From assembly GCF_001190745.1 (NCBI RefSeq), contig NZ_CP012196.1, positions 2,046,001 to 2,110,000 of the forward strand: a stretch of 64,000 nt of DNA, in the 5' to 3' direction. This document shows, piece by piece, positions 50,873 to 60,737 of the stretch. This DNA is from Campylobacter gracilis (GTDB lineage: Bacteria; Campylobacterota; Campylobacteria; Campylobacterales; Campylobacteraceae). A program made the translations under genes and the position numbers. How positions within the stretch are numbered: position 1 is the stretch's first letter; every line of letters begins with the position of its first letter. The notes under the pieces were generated by a model. The model had not been told where the DNA came from. It did not search any database and worked only from the letters and a program-made list of their open reading frames with translations.

Positions 50873-53563
50873 TTATATCGTTTTTACGTCCCTGCCCCTG
50901 AAAGCAAGAGCGATTATTAAAATTATCGCCGCTATTATACAATAAAACGGCGCGGGTATCTGCGGCGCATCGCCCGCGGCATAAGAGTGCATGCCGGTGA
51001 GGTAGAAATTTACGCCGAAATAGGTCATTATGATTGAGCTATACGCGAGCGTCGAGCTTACGCAATAAACGTAGATCGAGCCGAGCTTCGGGATAAGCTT
51101 TAGATGCAGCACGATCGCATAGACGATGATCGAAACATACGACCAGGTCTCTTTGCTATCCCAGCCCCAGTATCGCCCCCAGCTCTCATTCGCCCACACG
51201 CCGCCGAAGAAATTTCCGAGCGTCAGCATCGAAAGCCCCACGATGAGGCTGATCTCGTTGATCGCCGTTATATATCTGATCTGAGCATTGAGCCGCTCGC
51301 AATTGGCGCTGTTTTTAAGAGCCATCAAAACAAGAGCCAAAAGACCGAGCAGACAGCTAAGCCCTAAAAATCCGTAGCTAGCCGTGATAACAGATACGTG
51401 GATGCTGAGCCAATACGATTTTAGCACCGGCACGAGGTTGGTAATCTGCGGATTTACGAAGCTCATATGCGCTACGAGCATCACGATGCTAGCTAGTAAG
51501 CAGCTCGCGCTTAGCGTAAGTAGGGACTTTCTAAAAAATATGATCCCCGCAAGCGCCGCCGACCAGCCGATGTAGATCATCGACTCATAGCTATCGCTCC
51601 ACGGCACGTGAGCCGCGACGTACCAGCGCAGCGCAAGCGCTAGGGTATGTGCGGCAAAACATATCGCAAAGGCCGCAAATAAAATTTTTTGCGCGAGCGC
51701 GAAGCTCTTGCCGCAAAGCGCGCCCAAAAGCGCCAATATTAGAGCTACGCCGCCTAGGATCATATAGAAATAAACTAGCTTTTTGAAAACCGAAGCTTTG
51801 TTATAAAACACCTCGGCCTTGACGCGGCTAACGCTAGGAAGAATAGCCGCCGAGGTGACTCTTTGGTAGTTTTTCAGCTCCGCTAACGCGGCGTCCGCTT
51901 TAGCCCAATCATTATCCGAAATTCCGTCTTGCAAGCCGTTTAGATAGTCGTTTAGCACGCCTTTGATCTGCGGAGCGATACTATAATCCGCGAAGGCGTC
52001 GTTCGGCGAGAGCCACGCGTTTTGCGGGTCGTTCGGCACGGGGATAAATTTAAAAAATACCCCTCTGAAAGTCAGATACGCGATGTTTAGCCGCTCGTCG
52101 AATTTAATCAGCTCGTTATCGAGCACGCCGCGGCGCGAGGCGCTTTTTTCATTCGCCTCGTCCAGGGCGTGGGCGAGCTTGTAGTTGCCGTTTTCATCAA
52201 AGACCGAATTAAAGCTCGCATATCGCTCCTGCGGCGCCAAGCCCAGCATCTTTTTGATCTCGTCGTTTTTGATCTTGATGATCTTTTGATCGCGCCAGAA
52301 CGCGGGATTTAGGCTCATTCCTAGAATCATCTGCTCGGCGCTTAAGCCGTAAAGCGAATCCGTGCCTGAAATTTTATTTACGATCTCGCTTGCTTCGGTG
52401 CTAAGCGGCTTGATCCTGCCCATGTAATCTTGTACCAAAAGCTCCGCGAACGCGCCGTTTGCATGAACTCGCGAGTTAGCTTTAAGATTTGCCAGATAGT
52501 TTTCGTCCGCGGCGCGAAGCTCAATGCCGAAAAAAAACGGCGCGATCAAAAGAAGCGCGGCAGGCGCGTTGTTTTTGATAAATTTAGCGAGCTTTTTAAA
52601 TCTGCTGCCGGCGGTAAAAAGATTGCCGATAAATCCGACGCAAAGCAAGAAATAGCCGAAATAGGTAGGAATTTTACCCGGATCGCGGTTAAGCTCCAGC
52701 ACTGTACCTAGCTCGTCGGTGTCGTAGGAGGATTGAAAGAGCTTGAAACCGTCAAAGTTTAGCGGATGATTCATATAAATTTCATGCTCCCCCGCGCTCT
52801 TGCCCTCTTTTAAAATTTCAACGTCGCTGGCGTAGGATGACGGGCTTTGCGAGCCCGGATAGCGCTCGAGCTTAAATTTCAAAAGCTTTACCGCAAACGG
52901 AAGCTCTATGAGTTTCGAGCCCCAGCTTAGCATTATCTCCTCGCCGTCAAAGCTTAAAATTTTAGGTTCCCCGAGCCAGCCCGCGCCTCCGCGCAGCTGC
53001 GCTTCTTGCTCGCTTCCGCCCTCAAAGCCCGCTTTTACCGCAAGCGTGCCCTGCTCGCCTTTGGGCGCGGGTTTGTAGGAGCTAAATTTGACGGTGAAGC
53101 TTTTAGAATTTATACTTTGCGTGAAGCTAAAATCGTTATCGCCGATCTGAGATAGATTTAGCGGATGCTCAAACAGCGCGTCTTGCGTGCGGATTTGCAA
53201 GTATGGTTTGACGCTTACCATCTCGCTTTCGCTCTCGCCCGCCCTTACGTGCAGCACGCCTTCAGTGCCGAAATAGCGCGTCAGCGCCGCGCCGATAAAG
53301 ATGATGATAAAAGCAGCGTGAAGGACGAAGGAGCCAAAGCGGCGCCACATTTTGGTTTTAATTATAATGCCGAGCAGGCTCAGCGTCGCCGCACCCATGA
53401 CGCACTCGTACCAGCGCGCCTCATAGACTAAAATTTTAGCAGTTTGCGTATCGTAAATGCTCTCTAAAAAGGTTGCGACGCCGGCACCTGCGGCAAGGAT
53501 AAAAAGGAGGCAGAGCGCGAACTTGTAAGAGATGAAAAATTTTAATATTTTTAGCGCGCTCAT
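50873..53563 (-). CDS. ccsA1: CcsBA cytochrome c heme lyase, probably dedicated to MccA
   Basis: 896 residues, ResB (CcsB) part fused to CcsA. The N-terminal part has four membrane segments and a large periplasmic ResB domain; the C-terminal part has the WWD-type signature WGRYWGWDSKETWSYVS near residue 810 and heme-ligand histidines. It attaches heme to cytochrome c in the periplasm. In Wolinella the mcc locus carries CcsA1, required for heme attachment at the CX15CH site of MccA; position and the presence of that site here support the same role. 15 bp after mccD. Confidence 0.92.
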   Translation of the reverse strand: MSALKILKFFISYKFALCLLFILAAGAGVATFLESIYDTQTAKILVYEARWYECVMGAATLSLLGIIIKTKMWRRFGSFVLHAAFIIIFIGAALTRYFGTEGVLHVRAGESESEMVSVKPYLQIRTQDALFEHPLNLSQIGDNDFSFTQSINSKSFTVKFSSYKPAPKGEQGTLAVKAGFEGGSEQEAQLRGGAGWLGEPKILSFDGEEIMLSWGSKLIELPFAVKLLKFKLERYPGSQSPSSYASDVEILKEGKSAGEHEIYMNHPLNFDGFKLFQSSYDTDELGTVLELNRDPGKIPTYFGYFLLCVGFIGNLFTAGSRFKKLAKFIKNNAPAALLLIAPFFFGIELRAADENYLANLKANSRVHANGAFAELLVQDYMGRIKPLSTEASEIVNKISGTDSLYGLSAEQMILGMSLNPAFWRDQKIIKIKNDEIKKMLGLAPQERYASFNSVFDENGNYKLAHALDEANEKSASRRGVLDNELIKFDERLNIAYLTFRGVFFKFIPVPNDPQNAWLSPNDAFADYSIAPQIKGVLNDYLNGLQDGISDNDWAKADAALAELKNYQRVTSAAILPSVSRVKAEVFYNKASVFKKLVYFYMILGGVALILALLGALCGKSFALAQKILFAAFAICFAAHTLALALRWYVAAHVPWSDSYESMIYIGWSAALAGIIFFRKSLLTLSASCLLASIVMLVAHMSFVNPQITNLVPVLKSYWLSIHVSVITASYGFLGLSCLLGLLALVLMALKNSANCERLNAQIRYITAINEISLIVGLSMLTLGNFFGGVWANESWGRYWGWDSKETWSYVSIIVYAIVLHLKLIPKLGSIYVYCVSSTLAYSSIIMTYFGVNFYLTGMHSYAAGDAPQIPAPFYCIIAAIILIIALAFRGRDVKTI

Positions 53564-53578
53564 TAACCCTCCGCAGTT

Positions 53579-54550
53579 TTACATTATTATATCGTAAGTT
53601 TGTCCTGCGTATAGTATAAACATTCTAAGAAGTAATACTCCGACCACGCTGGCAAGCGCGCTAACGTAGAACGCAAACGCGGTGTGAGCGATCTTTTTGC
53701 CCAGTGCAAAATTTAAAACTAGCGGTACGCAAAAACCTACGCCCACGACGCCTAGCCAAAACAGCTGAGCGTAAACGCCTTCGCTAAAGGCTACGCTGGC
53801 GGCTTTTTGCACGTCGCTGCCCGTGATGAGCGAAACAAAAATCATGCCGATTAGTAAAATTTCCATCGCCAAAACCGGCCACTCGACGGCATGCAAGGTT
53901 TTTAGATCGCCGCCGTGCGGGTCCGCTTTAAAGAAAAGCGCGGCTATTAGGCTTGAGCCCGCAATGCCCGCCGATAAGCCAGACGCCACGAAAAGCGCAG
54001 GTAAAACGGCGGTATTAAGGATAGGAAATCTAACTAAAACCGAGATCAAAAAGCCCGTATAGGCGCAGATCGCGACCGCAAAAACTAGCGTAAGCGCAAG
54101 AAACAGCGGACGAAGCGCGTTTAAAATTTTCATCGCAAGCTCGAAAAGCCCTTTTAAAAAGCTAAGATTATGCGTCAAAAACTCTCTAAGGCACTCTTCA
54201 AACGCATAAAGGCAGGCTACGAAGGTAAGCGGAATATAGACGCAAAGCGCCGCCACGCCCACGGACATAACCGATGTGAAGTTATAGTTAATCAAAATTT
54301 TCCAAAAAAGTAGTGGTCGCTCTAAATCGGCTACCAGACAAACCATACCGAGTAAGATCGCTACGAAAGATAGCAGCGACGCGGCCTTAAACAGCGGCGT
54401 ACTTGCAGTCTGTTTTTTGTAAAATTTAACGAGGATCGCGACTATCAAGGCGCCGCCGCTCATACCCGCTAGCAAAAGATAAACCGCGATCGGCCAGCCC
54501 CACTCAACGCCGTGCGAGAAGGTCGCAGTGAAATTTATAGCTCCGTTCAT
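53579..54550 (-). CDS. mccD: MccD, NrfD-like quinol-interacting membrane subunit
   Basis: 323 residues, eight to nine hydrophobic segments, NrfD/PsrC family (VEWGWPIAVYLLLAGMSGGALI at the N-terminus). It is expected to oxidise menaquinol and pass electrons to MccC and MccA. Starts one base after the mccC stop. Typical length for the family. Confidence 0.93.
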   Translation of the reverse strand: MNGAINFTATFSHGVEWGWPIAVYLLLAGMSGGALIVAILVKFYKKQTASTPLFKAASLLSFVAILLGMVCLVADLERPLLFWKILINYNFTSVMSVGVAALCVYIPLTFVACLYAFEECLREFLTHNLSFLKGLFELAMKILNALRPLFLALTLVFAVAICAYTGFLISVLVRFPILNTAVLPALFVASGLSAGIAGSSLIAALFFKADPHGGDLKTLHAVEWPVLAMEILLIGMIFVSLITGSDVQKAASVAFSEGVYAQLFWLGVVGVGFCVPLVLNFALGKKIAHTAFAFYVSALASVVGVLLLRMFILYAGQTYDIIM

Positions 54551-54551
54551 A

Positions 54552-55259
54552 TCACACCCCTAGTTTTACCGCAGGAATATAGCGCAGGCTCGGCTTCGTG
54601 CCGCACTCAGGATGCATTCGTAGGCTATCTTTTACGCGAAGTAGCTTGCTGATGTGCGAGCCTTCGTCGTTTAGATCGCCAAACACGATCGCCTCGTATC
54701 TGCACGCCTCGATGCAGGCAGGCTCATGGCCATCTTTTAAATTTGTATCCAAGCAGAAGTTGCAGCTCTCTGCGGCTTTGGTTTCGTGGTTTATAAAGCG
54801 CACGTCGTAAGGACAGGCAACGATGCAGTATTTACAGGCGATGCAATCATCGGTGTTCATCGTCGTGATGCCGGTTTTTTCATCTTTGTGGCAGGCTTTC
54901 GTCGGGCAAACTTTTACGCACGGCGCGTCCTCGCACTGCTGACAAGATACTCTAACGTAGCGCTTTTCTTTCAAATTTAGCGGATCGGTTTTATCCTGGA
55001 TAAAAAGCCTCATTTGGCCTTTTGGGACCAAATTTACCTTTTTACAGGCGATCTCGCAGTCGGTACAGCCGACGCATTTGTTCTGATCGAAGATCATGCC
55101 GTAGTGCGGCTTTTTCGGCTCTTGCTTTTTGGCGCTTGCATTTGCGTCTTGCGCGATTTTATCCGCGCTGTTTTGTGCGAGTAGGCTTGAGGCGATTGCG
55201 CCAAGCCCCAAAGAGCCGAGTGCGGCGGATTTTATAAAATTTCTTCTTTGCTTTTGCAT
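54552..55259 (-). CDS. mccC: MccC, NrfC-like iron-sulfur protein
   Basis: 235 residues. Twin-arginine signal (QRRNFIKSAALGSLGLGAIA), then four [4Fe-4S] motifs: CVGCTDCEIAC, CQQCEDAPCVKVCPTKAC, CIACKYCIVACPYDVRF and CNFCLDTN...CIEAC. Periplasmic electron carrier between MccD and MccA. RBS GGAGGAGAATATG-type sequence upstream. Position matches the Wolinella mcc operon. Confidence 0.94.
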   Translation of the reverse strand: MQKQRRNFIKSAALGSLGLGAIASSLLAQNSADKIAQDANASAKKQEPKKPHYGMIFDQNKCVGCTDCEIACKKVNLVPKGQMRLFIQDKTDPLNLKEKRYVRVSCQQCEDAPCVKVCPTKACHKDEKTGITTMNTDDCIACKYCIVACPYDVRFINHETKAAESCNFCLDTNLKDGHEPACIEACRYEAIVFGDLNDEGSHISKLLRVKDSLRMHPECGTKPSLRYIPAVKLGV

Positions 55260-55287
55260 ATTCTCCTCCGACTAAATTTAAGCAAAA

Positions 55288-56061
55288 CTACTTTGTTTTA
55301 TTCGCGTCGTGAAAGCTTTTAGCCTCGCTCTCGCTAAGCTTTTTCGCCGCATCGGCAAGCTCGCCGGGCTTTAAAACCTTTAGTAGTTCGGCTTCAAAAA
55401 TTACCACAGAACCCGCAGGAATTCTATCTACGTCCACGTTGCCATAGGCTAAATTACTAGGGATTGTAAATTTATATTTAGAGCCTGTATTCATCAAAAG
55501 CAATCCCTCGCGCAATCCATCGATTAAGCCTATCATAGAAAGATGCGCCGGAATTTTAGATGCGAAAGTATCGTCAAATACGCTGCCGTTCGTCAAATAC
55601 GCCTTGTAGTTCATCACCACTACGCTCTCAGGCTTTGGCTTCTCGCCCATGCCTAGCTTTAGAATTTCATATTGAAGACCGGATTTCGTGGTTTTAACAT
55701 CCGGATTTTTGGCATTTTTCGCCATAAATTCCTTGCCCGCTTTTAAATTTTTATCAAGCTCCGCTTTGGAATTTGTTTCTACGATCTTATTTAGCTTATC
55801 GGCTCTTTGATTCAAAAGCGCAATAATTTCCTCATCTTTTAGCTTCTGCTGCTTTTTAAGAGCGTCCAAAAACCCCTCTATTACCGCATCTAAGTCGTAT
55901 TTGACGCCTAATGCGGCTTGTGAATGCAGCTGGTTTGAAACATAGCTTCCGGTAGAAGCTCCAATGCTATAAGATTCTTTTTGTTCTTGCGTAGTTAAAT
56001 TCGCGCCCAACGCGCAGCTTGCCAAAACGATAGGCAAGAAAATTTTTAGTCTTTTTTGCAT
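55288..56061 (-). CDS. mccB: MccB, FKBP-type peptidyl-prolyl isomerase
   Basis: 257 residues with signal peptide (KIFLPIVLASCALGA). N-terminal dimerisation helices (YSIGASTGSYVSNQL, LDAVIEGFLDAL) and a C-terminal FKBP domain (VVMNYKAYLTNGSVFDDTF, GLREGLLLMNTGSKYKFTIPSNLAYG, IPAGSVVIFEAELLKV). Mip/FkpA class. In Wolinella a peptidyl-prolyl isomerase gene follows mccA and aids folding of the cytochrome. RBS AAAAGGCAAATG. Confidence 0.93.
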   Translation of the reverse strand: MQKRLKIFLPIVLASCALGANLTTQEQKESYSIGASTGSYVSNQLHSQAALGVKYDLDAVIEGFLDALKKQQKLKDEEIIALLNQRADKLNKIVETNSKAELDKNLKAGKEFMAKNAKNPDVKTTKSGLQYEILKLGMGEKPKPESVVVMNYKAYLTNGSVFDDTFASKIPAHLSMIGLIDGLREGLLLMNTGSKYKFTIPSNLAYGNVDVDRIPAGSVVIFEAELLKVLKPGELADAAKKLSESEAKSFHDANKTK

Positions 56062-56112
56062 ACATTTGCCTTTTAAATTTCGGGGCCGCGAGCTTACGCG
56101 ACCCCGAAAGAA

Positions 56113-58188
56113 TTATAAATTATTATTTAGAATTCTTTGAGCCTCTTTAATATACTCTTTAGCTGCCTCTAGCCTTTGCTTAGTATATTTAAAGCCATGC
56201 ATACCCCATGAGCCGTCTTTTTCGATAAGATCGACGGTGTCTTGAGCTTTTTCGATCAGCTCGTAAACGCGAGTTTTATCACTGGAGTTAAGCTTTTTAG
56301 TCTCAAGGATAGAGTAAATTCCTTGAATACCGATCTTAACTTGCGAGAAATCGCTCTTAATTGGAGTTTGCCAGCCCATAACCTCATCGTAAACCTGCTT
56401 TTGATTCTTGAAGTGAAGTGTCTCTTTTAGCTCGGAAACGACAGGGCTGTGGCAGCCTTTGGTATCTTGCATATCTTTATCCGCCCAAGATGTTCGTGCG
56501 CACGACCACATAAGATCGACGAAATTTCGTCCATCTTTATTTCTTTGGAAGTGCCAATCTTTCGCATCTCTCGGACCTTTGGCGGCATCGCCTGCGACTA
56601 GAGATTTTCTAGCAGGATCGATGTCGATCTTCCAGATGTGTGATCTTCTTTGAGTATCAAATCCCGCATTGTCTTGGAACTGAATAGCGTAGAAGTTCTC
56701 GCAGCTCATCATAAACGGCATGTGGCAAGATGCGCAGGTGTTGTCTTTATGCGTATCGGCTCTTGCAGCGATATAAGCTTGCTCTTGGTGGCAATCTTTG
56801 CACTCTTTTGTGATCTTAGGCTTTGTATAAAACGCGCTCAAATAGCCCTGCTCGGAGTTGTAATTTACGCCCTTGACGGTTTTATCGCCAACTACCGGTC
56901 CGGTGTTATCGTGCGGATCGTGGCAGGTTACGCAGCGCATACCCTTCTCGTAGTGAGCGGTAAAGTATGATTGAGAGCCTTCAGAGCCACAGCCCGGTCC
57001 CATAGATTTAAATTTAGAGCTAAGAGATAGGTCGGGATTTCCGTTGTTTAGCGGATTAGCACGAGCTAAATCTGGGCTATAGTTAAATCTTTGGTGGCAG
57101 CGTTCGCAGTTTGAGGTTCTAAAATTTGTAGCGCCGTCAAGGTGACCGCCCGCTCCATGGCACTCTTCACAGGTGATACCCTTGGAGATAGTGTGCTTTT
57201 GAAGCTCTTTTGCGTTACCCAAAGCAGCATAGAATTCTTTCTTAGTTTTAAAATCGAATTTAAATGGGTGGCAGACCTCGCAATACGAGCTGTTTGCTTG
57301 GAAAAACATCGATTTTTTGTATTTTGCAGCATACGACGCAAGACCTCTTACGTAACCGCCGTTATCGCCATAATCGGCTAGAGTTTCCGGGAATTCCGGA
57401 ACGATCTTTTTGATCTTTTTGACCGTCTCATCGTCTAAATTTAACGCCCAAGTCCTTTGGAATTGGTTGCCGCCGGCTACGATTTGACCGGTACCATCTC
57501 TTAGCAAGCCGCCCTCTACGTGATAGGTTCCTCGTAGCAACCACGCATCTACGTAGCCGAATTTTGTCCTTAGGTGCCCCACGGTCGCATAAATTACGTC
57601 AGGGGTAATACCTTTTGGAAGGATCGACGCCGTATCCGGGCTAAATACAGGATCGGTTAGGTTGTTATTAACCTCCGGGTGCTCGCCCGGGAAGCGGATA
57701 GTAGTGGCATGGCGCGATCTGCTCCATGTCTCATACTGTGCGGGGTGGCACTCGCCGCATTTTTCAGGACCTATGAATTTATTTGGGAATTGCAAAGAAG
57801 AGCCCGCAGGGATTCTATACATCATAGAGCTATAGCCCTTGCCGTCGTCTCTTTTACTCGCCTTTGAAAAGTCAAATCCATGACCTTCCGCAAGCCACTC
57901 CAAACCTCGGTCGTGTACATCCATCTTGCCGACCGTCTTACCGCCGTATTTGGTAAAAATCGGGTGATTTTTAAATAGCCAGTCATACATCTCTCGCTCT
58001 TCTACGACGTAGTCCTGCAAGGATATGACGCCTCTGCTTTGCAACGTGCCCTTAGGATTTGCGATGACGTCGCGCGATTTTTGCGACATTTCCATCTCAT
58101 GCCCCATGCCTTCATCAGCACAGGCTCCTGCGGCAAAAATGCTAATACAGGCTAGCGCGCCTAGTAGCATCTTATTCCATTTTTTCAT
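56113..58188 (-). CDS. mccA: MccA, octaheme cytochrome c sulfite reductase
   Basis: 691 residues, periplasmic, signal peptide (LGALACISIFAAGACA). Seven CxxCH motifs (Cys144, 303, 340, 361, 419, 463 and 485) and one CX15CH: Cys563 to Cys579-His580 (SCARTSW...KGCHSP) with exactly 15 residues between the cysteines. This arrangement is diagnostic of MccA, a heme c-copper sulfite reductase known from Wolinella. C-terminal helices as in multiheme reductases. RBS AGGAGGAGCCATG. Regulated probably by the MccR/MccS pair directly upstream. Confidence 0.97.
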   Translation of the reverse strand: MKKWNKMLLGALACISIFAAGACADEGMGHEMEMSQKSRDVIANPKGTLQSRGVISLQDYVVEEREMYDWLFKNHPIFTKYGGKTVGKMDVHDRGLEWLAEGHGFDFSKASKRDDGKGYSSMMYRIPAGSSLQFPNKFIGPEKCGECHPAQYETWSRSRHATTIRFPGEHPEVNNNLTDPVFSPDTASILPKGITPDVIYATVGHLRTKFGYVDAWLLRGTYHVEGGLLRDGTGQIVAGGNQFQRTWALNLDDETVKKIKKIVPEFPETLADYGDNGGYVRGLASYAAKYKKSMFFQANSSYCEVCHPFKFDFKTKKEFYAALGNAKELQKHTISKGITCEECHGAGGHLDGATNFRTSNCERCHQRFNYSPDLARANPLNNGNPDLSLSSKFKSMGPGCGSEGSQSYFTAHYEKGMRCVTCHDPHDNTGPVVGDKTVKGVNYNSEQGYLSAFYTKPKITKECKDCHQEQAYIAARADTHKDNTCASCHMPFMMSCENFYAIQFQDNAGFDTQRRSHIWKIDIDPARKSLVAGDAAKGPRDAKDWHFQRNKDGRNFVDLMWSCARTSWADKDMQDTKGCHSPVVSELKETLHFKNQKQVYDEVMGWQTPIKSDFSQVKIGIQGIYSILETKKLNSSDKTRVYELIEKAQDTVDLIEKDGSWGMHGFKYTKQRLEAAKEYIKEAQRILNNNL

Positions 58189-58292
58189 GGCTCCTCCTTT
58201 GAAAATCGAAATTTTAAATTAGCAAAGTTCTACGCTCGAAATAATATCAACAAAAAAGGGTGAAAAAGGGAGAAATTTAATGAAGTCTAAAT
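58189..58292 (-). promoter_or_regulatory. Leader between mccS and mccA
   Basis: 104 bp; AAAAAGGGTGAAAAAGGG (plus strand, 58253-58271) and an A/T-rich part. A separate mccA promoter could lie here; no clear -10 box on the minus strand was identified. Confidence 0.35.
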
Positions 58293-59729
58293 TTAACGAA
58301 AAGCAATCGTAAATATCGCGCCTTCGTCAGAATTCGCAGCGCTTATGCTCCCTCCGTTTTTTTCGATTATCATCTTGCTCATATATAGCCCTAGCCCGCT
58401 GCCCTGCTGTTTTGTCGTAAAGTGCGGCTCAAAAATTTTATCTAACTGCGCTTCGTCGATGCGGCTTGCGTTATTTTCGATCGTGATTACCCGCTCGCCC
58501 TGTTTTAAAAACGAGCGGATTTTAATCTCGCGCCGTTTAAGCGGTACGTCCAAAAACGCCTCCTTTGCGTTGTTTATGATATTTATGATCACCTGGATTA
58601 GCTCGTTTACGTTGCCGTAAAGGGTGAAATTTTCCTCTATCCGCACGCTTATATCGATGACGTGTTTTTTAAGCGAGGCGTTTAAAATTTTACGCGCCTG
58701 CTCGATCGCTTCGCCGGCGCTAAATTCCCTCTTCGGCATGTTTGGGTTGAAGAAATTTTTAAAATCCTCGATCGTATCGCTCATAAATTTCACCTGCTCG
58801 CCCGCATCTTTTATGCCGTCTTCGAGCCTTTCTTTTGAGAGCTTGCCCCGTTCGTTGTAAAGCTCTAAATTTATGAGCGTAGAGCTGATCTGCGATAGCG
58901 GCTGGCGCCACTGGTGCGAGATATTGCCGATCATCTCGCCCATGAGCGCGAGGCGGCTTTGATTTATCAGTAAAAGCTGAGTCTGCATCTTTAAGGTCTC
59001 GTTTTTTTTGTGAATTTTATAGATACAAAATATGCAGATCAAAAACACTGCAAGCAAGCTTAGGCCGCTAACGACGAACTCTTTGGTGTGATAGAGCAGA
59101 ATGCTTTTTATCGGAATTCTAAAGCTTATCATCGCAATCGTATCGCCTAGGCCGCCTTTGAAATTTCCCACGTCTCCATAGAGCTCTTGCATCTTTTTAG
59201 GCGCTGCGTTGATGCTGTGGCACTCGGTGCACGAAGGCTGAGAGTTTGTTATCGGCAGACTCAAAAGATACGAGGCGCCACCTTTATCATATATGACCCT
59301 GGAGTATTCTTTATATTTGTTTTCTTTGAAGCCCTCTAAAATTTCATTCTCAAACTCGCTTCCCTCGTGCTCGGGATTGAGCGGATCGGTAGCGACGAGC
59401 TTGTAGTCGTAGTTAATGTGATTTTTGGCGAGCTGAATTTTATAAATTTCGCGCGTTATGTAGGTCGAAGACATCAGTCTCGGATCGAAAAAATCCTCGC
59501 TTAGAAGCTTTTTTTCTTTAAGCTCGTTTATTAGCGGGCGCTGCACGGTCGAGACGTAATCGCGCACCGCATTCATCGTATCTAGGATATAAAACGCCTC
59601 GCGCCGCGTGTCCTTTAGCGCAAGCTCGCGATAGAAGTTAAAAACCAAAGCCGTAATTACGATATATAGCAGCACGAAAAGCGCTACGATAAATTTAAAT
59701 TTATACTTCAAAGAGATACCCCACCGCAT
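58293..59729 (-). CDS. mccS: MccS, sensor histidine kinase with periplasmic heme c motif
   Basis: 478 residues. Two membrane segments (about 13-32 and 212-235) enclose a DUF3365/Tll0287-like sensor domain that contains CTECH (Cys167-His171, in SQPSCTECHS), a covalent heme c site. The cytoplasmic half has the H-box MGEMIGNISHQWRQPLSQIS (His near 276), N-box VIINIINNAKEAF and G2 GSGLGLYMSKMIIEK. It overlaps mccR by 29 bases and precedes mccA, so it probably senses sulfite or redox state and controls the mcc operon. Confidence 0.93.
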   Translation of the reverse strand: MRWGISLKYKFKFIVALFVLLYIVITALVFNFYRELALKDTRREAFYILDTMNAVRDYVSTVQRPLINELKEKKLLSEDFFDPRLMSSTYITREIYKIQLAKNHINYDYKLVATDPLNPEHEGSEFENEILEGFKENKYKEYSRVIYDKGGASYLLSLPITNSQPSCTECHSINAAPKKMQELYGDVGNFKGGLGDTIAMISFRIPIKSILLYHTKEFVVSGLSLLAVFLICIFCIYKIHKKNETLKMQTQLLLINQSRLALMGEMIGNISHQWRQPLSQISSTLINLELYNERGKLSKERLEDGIKDAGEQVKFMSDTIEDFKNFFNPNMPKREFSAGEAIEQARKILNASLKKHVIDISVRIEENFTLYGNVNELIQVIINIINNAKEAFLDVPLKRREIKIRSFLKQGERVITIENNASRIDEAQLDKIFEPHFTTKQQGSGLGLYMSKMIIEKNGGSISAANSDEGAIFTIAFR

Positions 59730-60390
59730 ATAAATTTTTGATCACGTCCTTGCCGATCTTGCGGCGCAATTCTTTGACGATCGCCTTGATCGCCTCTTTG
59801 CTGGGCTGCTCGAACTCCCACATATAGTCAAATAGCTGCTCGTAGGTTACGGTTTGATTTTTGCGCGCTAAGAAGTACTCCAAAAGCTTGCTCTCGCTTT
59901 TGGAAAGATGACAGGCGCTGTCTTTTACGTAGATGATCTTTTTGGCAAAATCATACTTCAGCTCATCGTTTATGCTAAATATCGGCGCGTGATTTATCAG
60001 CTCCGCAGCGACGTCTTGCAACGCCTTTATAAAGGCGTTTTTGTCATACGGCTTAGGCAGATACCTAGTGATCTTAAGCTCCACCGCTCGCCACAGATAC
60101 TCCTGCTCGGTATGGCTCGAAAGTATCACGATCGGCACTGAGATGCCGGCAGCTCGAATCTTTTTGACGACCTCTAGCCCGTCCATATGCGGCACGCCGA
60201 TATCAAAAACCAGCGCGTCGTACGAGCCGCTCATCGCTTCATCGAGCGCCTCCAGCCCGTCCTTGACCCCCACTACTTCGCCGAAAAACAGCTGTAGCGA
60301 TTCGATTATATTTTTTAAAATACCGGGCTCGTCCTCTAGGCAAAGAACCCTTTTATTGGACAAAACGTCCAATAACTCGTAATCTTGCAT
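59701..60390 (-). CDS. mccR: MccR, OmpR-family response regulator
   Basis: 229 residues. Receiver domain with acidic pocket (CLEDEPG), phosphoacceptor Asp in LVFDIGVPHMDGLEV (near residue 58), Ser/Thr and Lys (LSSHTE, LPKPYD). C-terminal winged helix of OmpR type (LSKSESKLLEYFLARKNQTVTYEQL, KAIVKELRRKIG). First gene of the mcc unit; in Wolinella the homologous regulator is needed for mcc expression. Confidence 0.94.
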   Translation of the reverse strand: MQDYELLDVLSNKRVLCLEDEPGILKNIIESLQLFFGEVVGVKDGLEALDEAMSGSYDALVFDIGVPHMDGLEVVKKIRAAGISVPIVILSSHTEQEYLWRAVELKITRYLPKPYDKNAFIKALQDVAAELINHAPIFSINDELKYDFAKKIIYVKDSACHLSKSESKLLEYFLARKNQTVTYEQLFDYMWEFEQPSKEAIKAIVKELRRKIGKDVIKNLYAVGYLFEV

Positions 60391-60737
60391 CTCATGCCCC
60401 CAAATTTAGCGCATTTCATTCTTAATCGTCTCTTAAAATATAACTCGCTTAAATTATATAAATTTAGCATTAAACTAACGTTAAAAAAATATACCAAAGC
60501 GGTTTGCGCGCAAATTTAAACTGAAAACTACCTATACGTGAGCTTTACGTCTGTATAAGTCGAATAAAAATATCACAAGAACGTAAAAAGGTGGGGCGAT
60601 AAGCTTGATATTAAATTTTAGAGGTGCTTGCATATGTATTTTATAGACGAAAAGCAATCAAATCATGAAGTATTTATCAACCCTACGCTATCGGCGGAAT
60701 AGAATTTAAAATTTAGCCCAAGCTGGGCATGCTAAAG
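60391..60737. other. 347-bp spacer upstream of mccR
   Basis: Contains TATAAT on the minus strand near 60455-60465 (in TTTATATAATTTAAGC), about 75 bases before mccR, and a TATTTT box nearer to it. Also a 22-codon plus frame at 60634-60702 (MYFIDEKQSNHEV...) behind GAGGTGCTTGCAT; too short to call. No RNA gene seen. Confidence 0.5.

Noticed and set aside
60634-60702. 22-codon ORF upstream of mccR with a plausible RBS
   Set aside because: Too short, no likeness to known proteins and no neighbour on that strand; left as a remark only.
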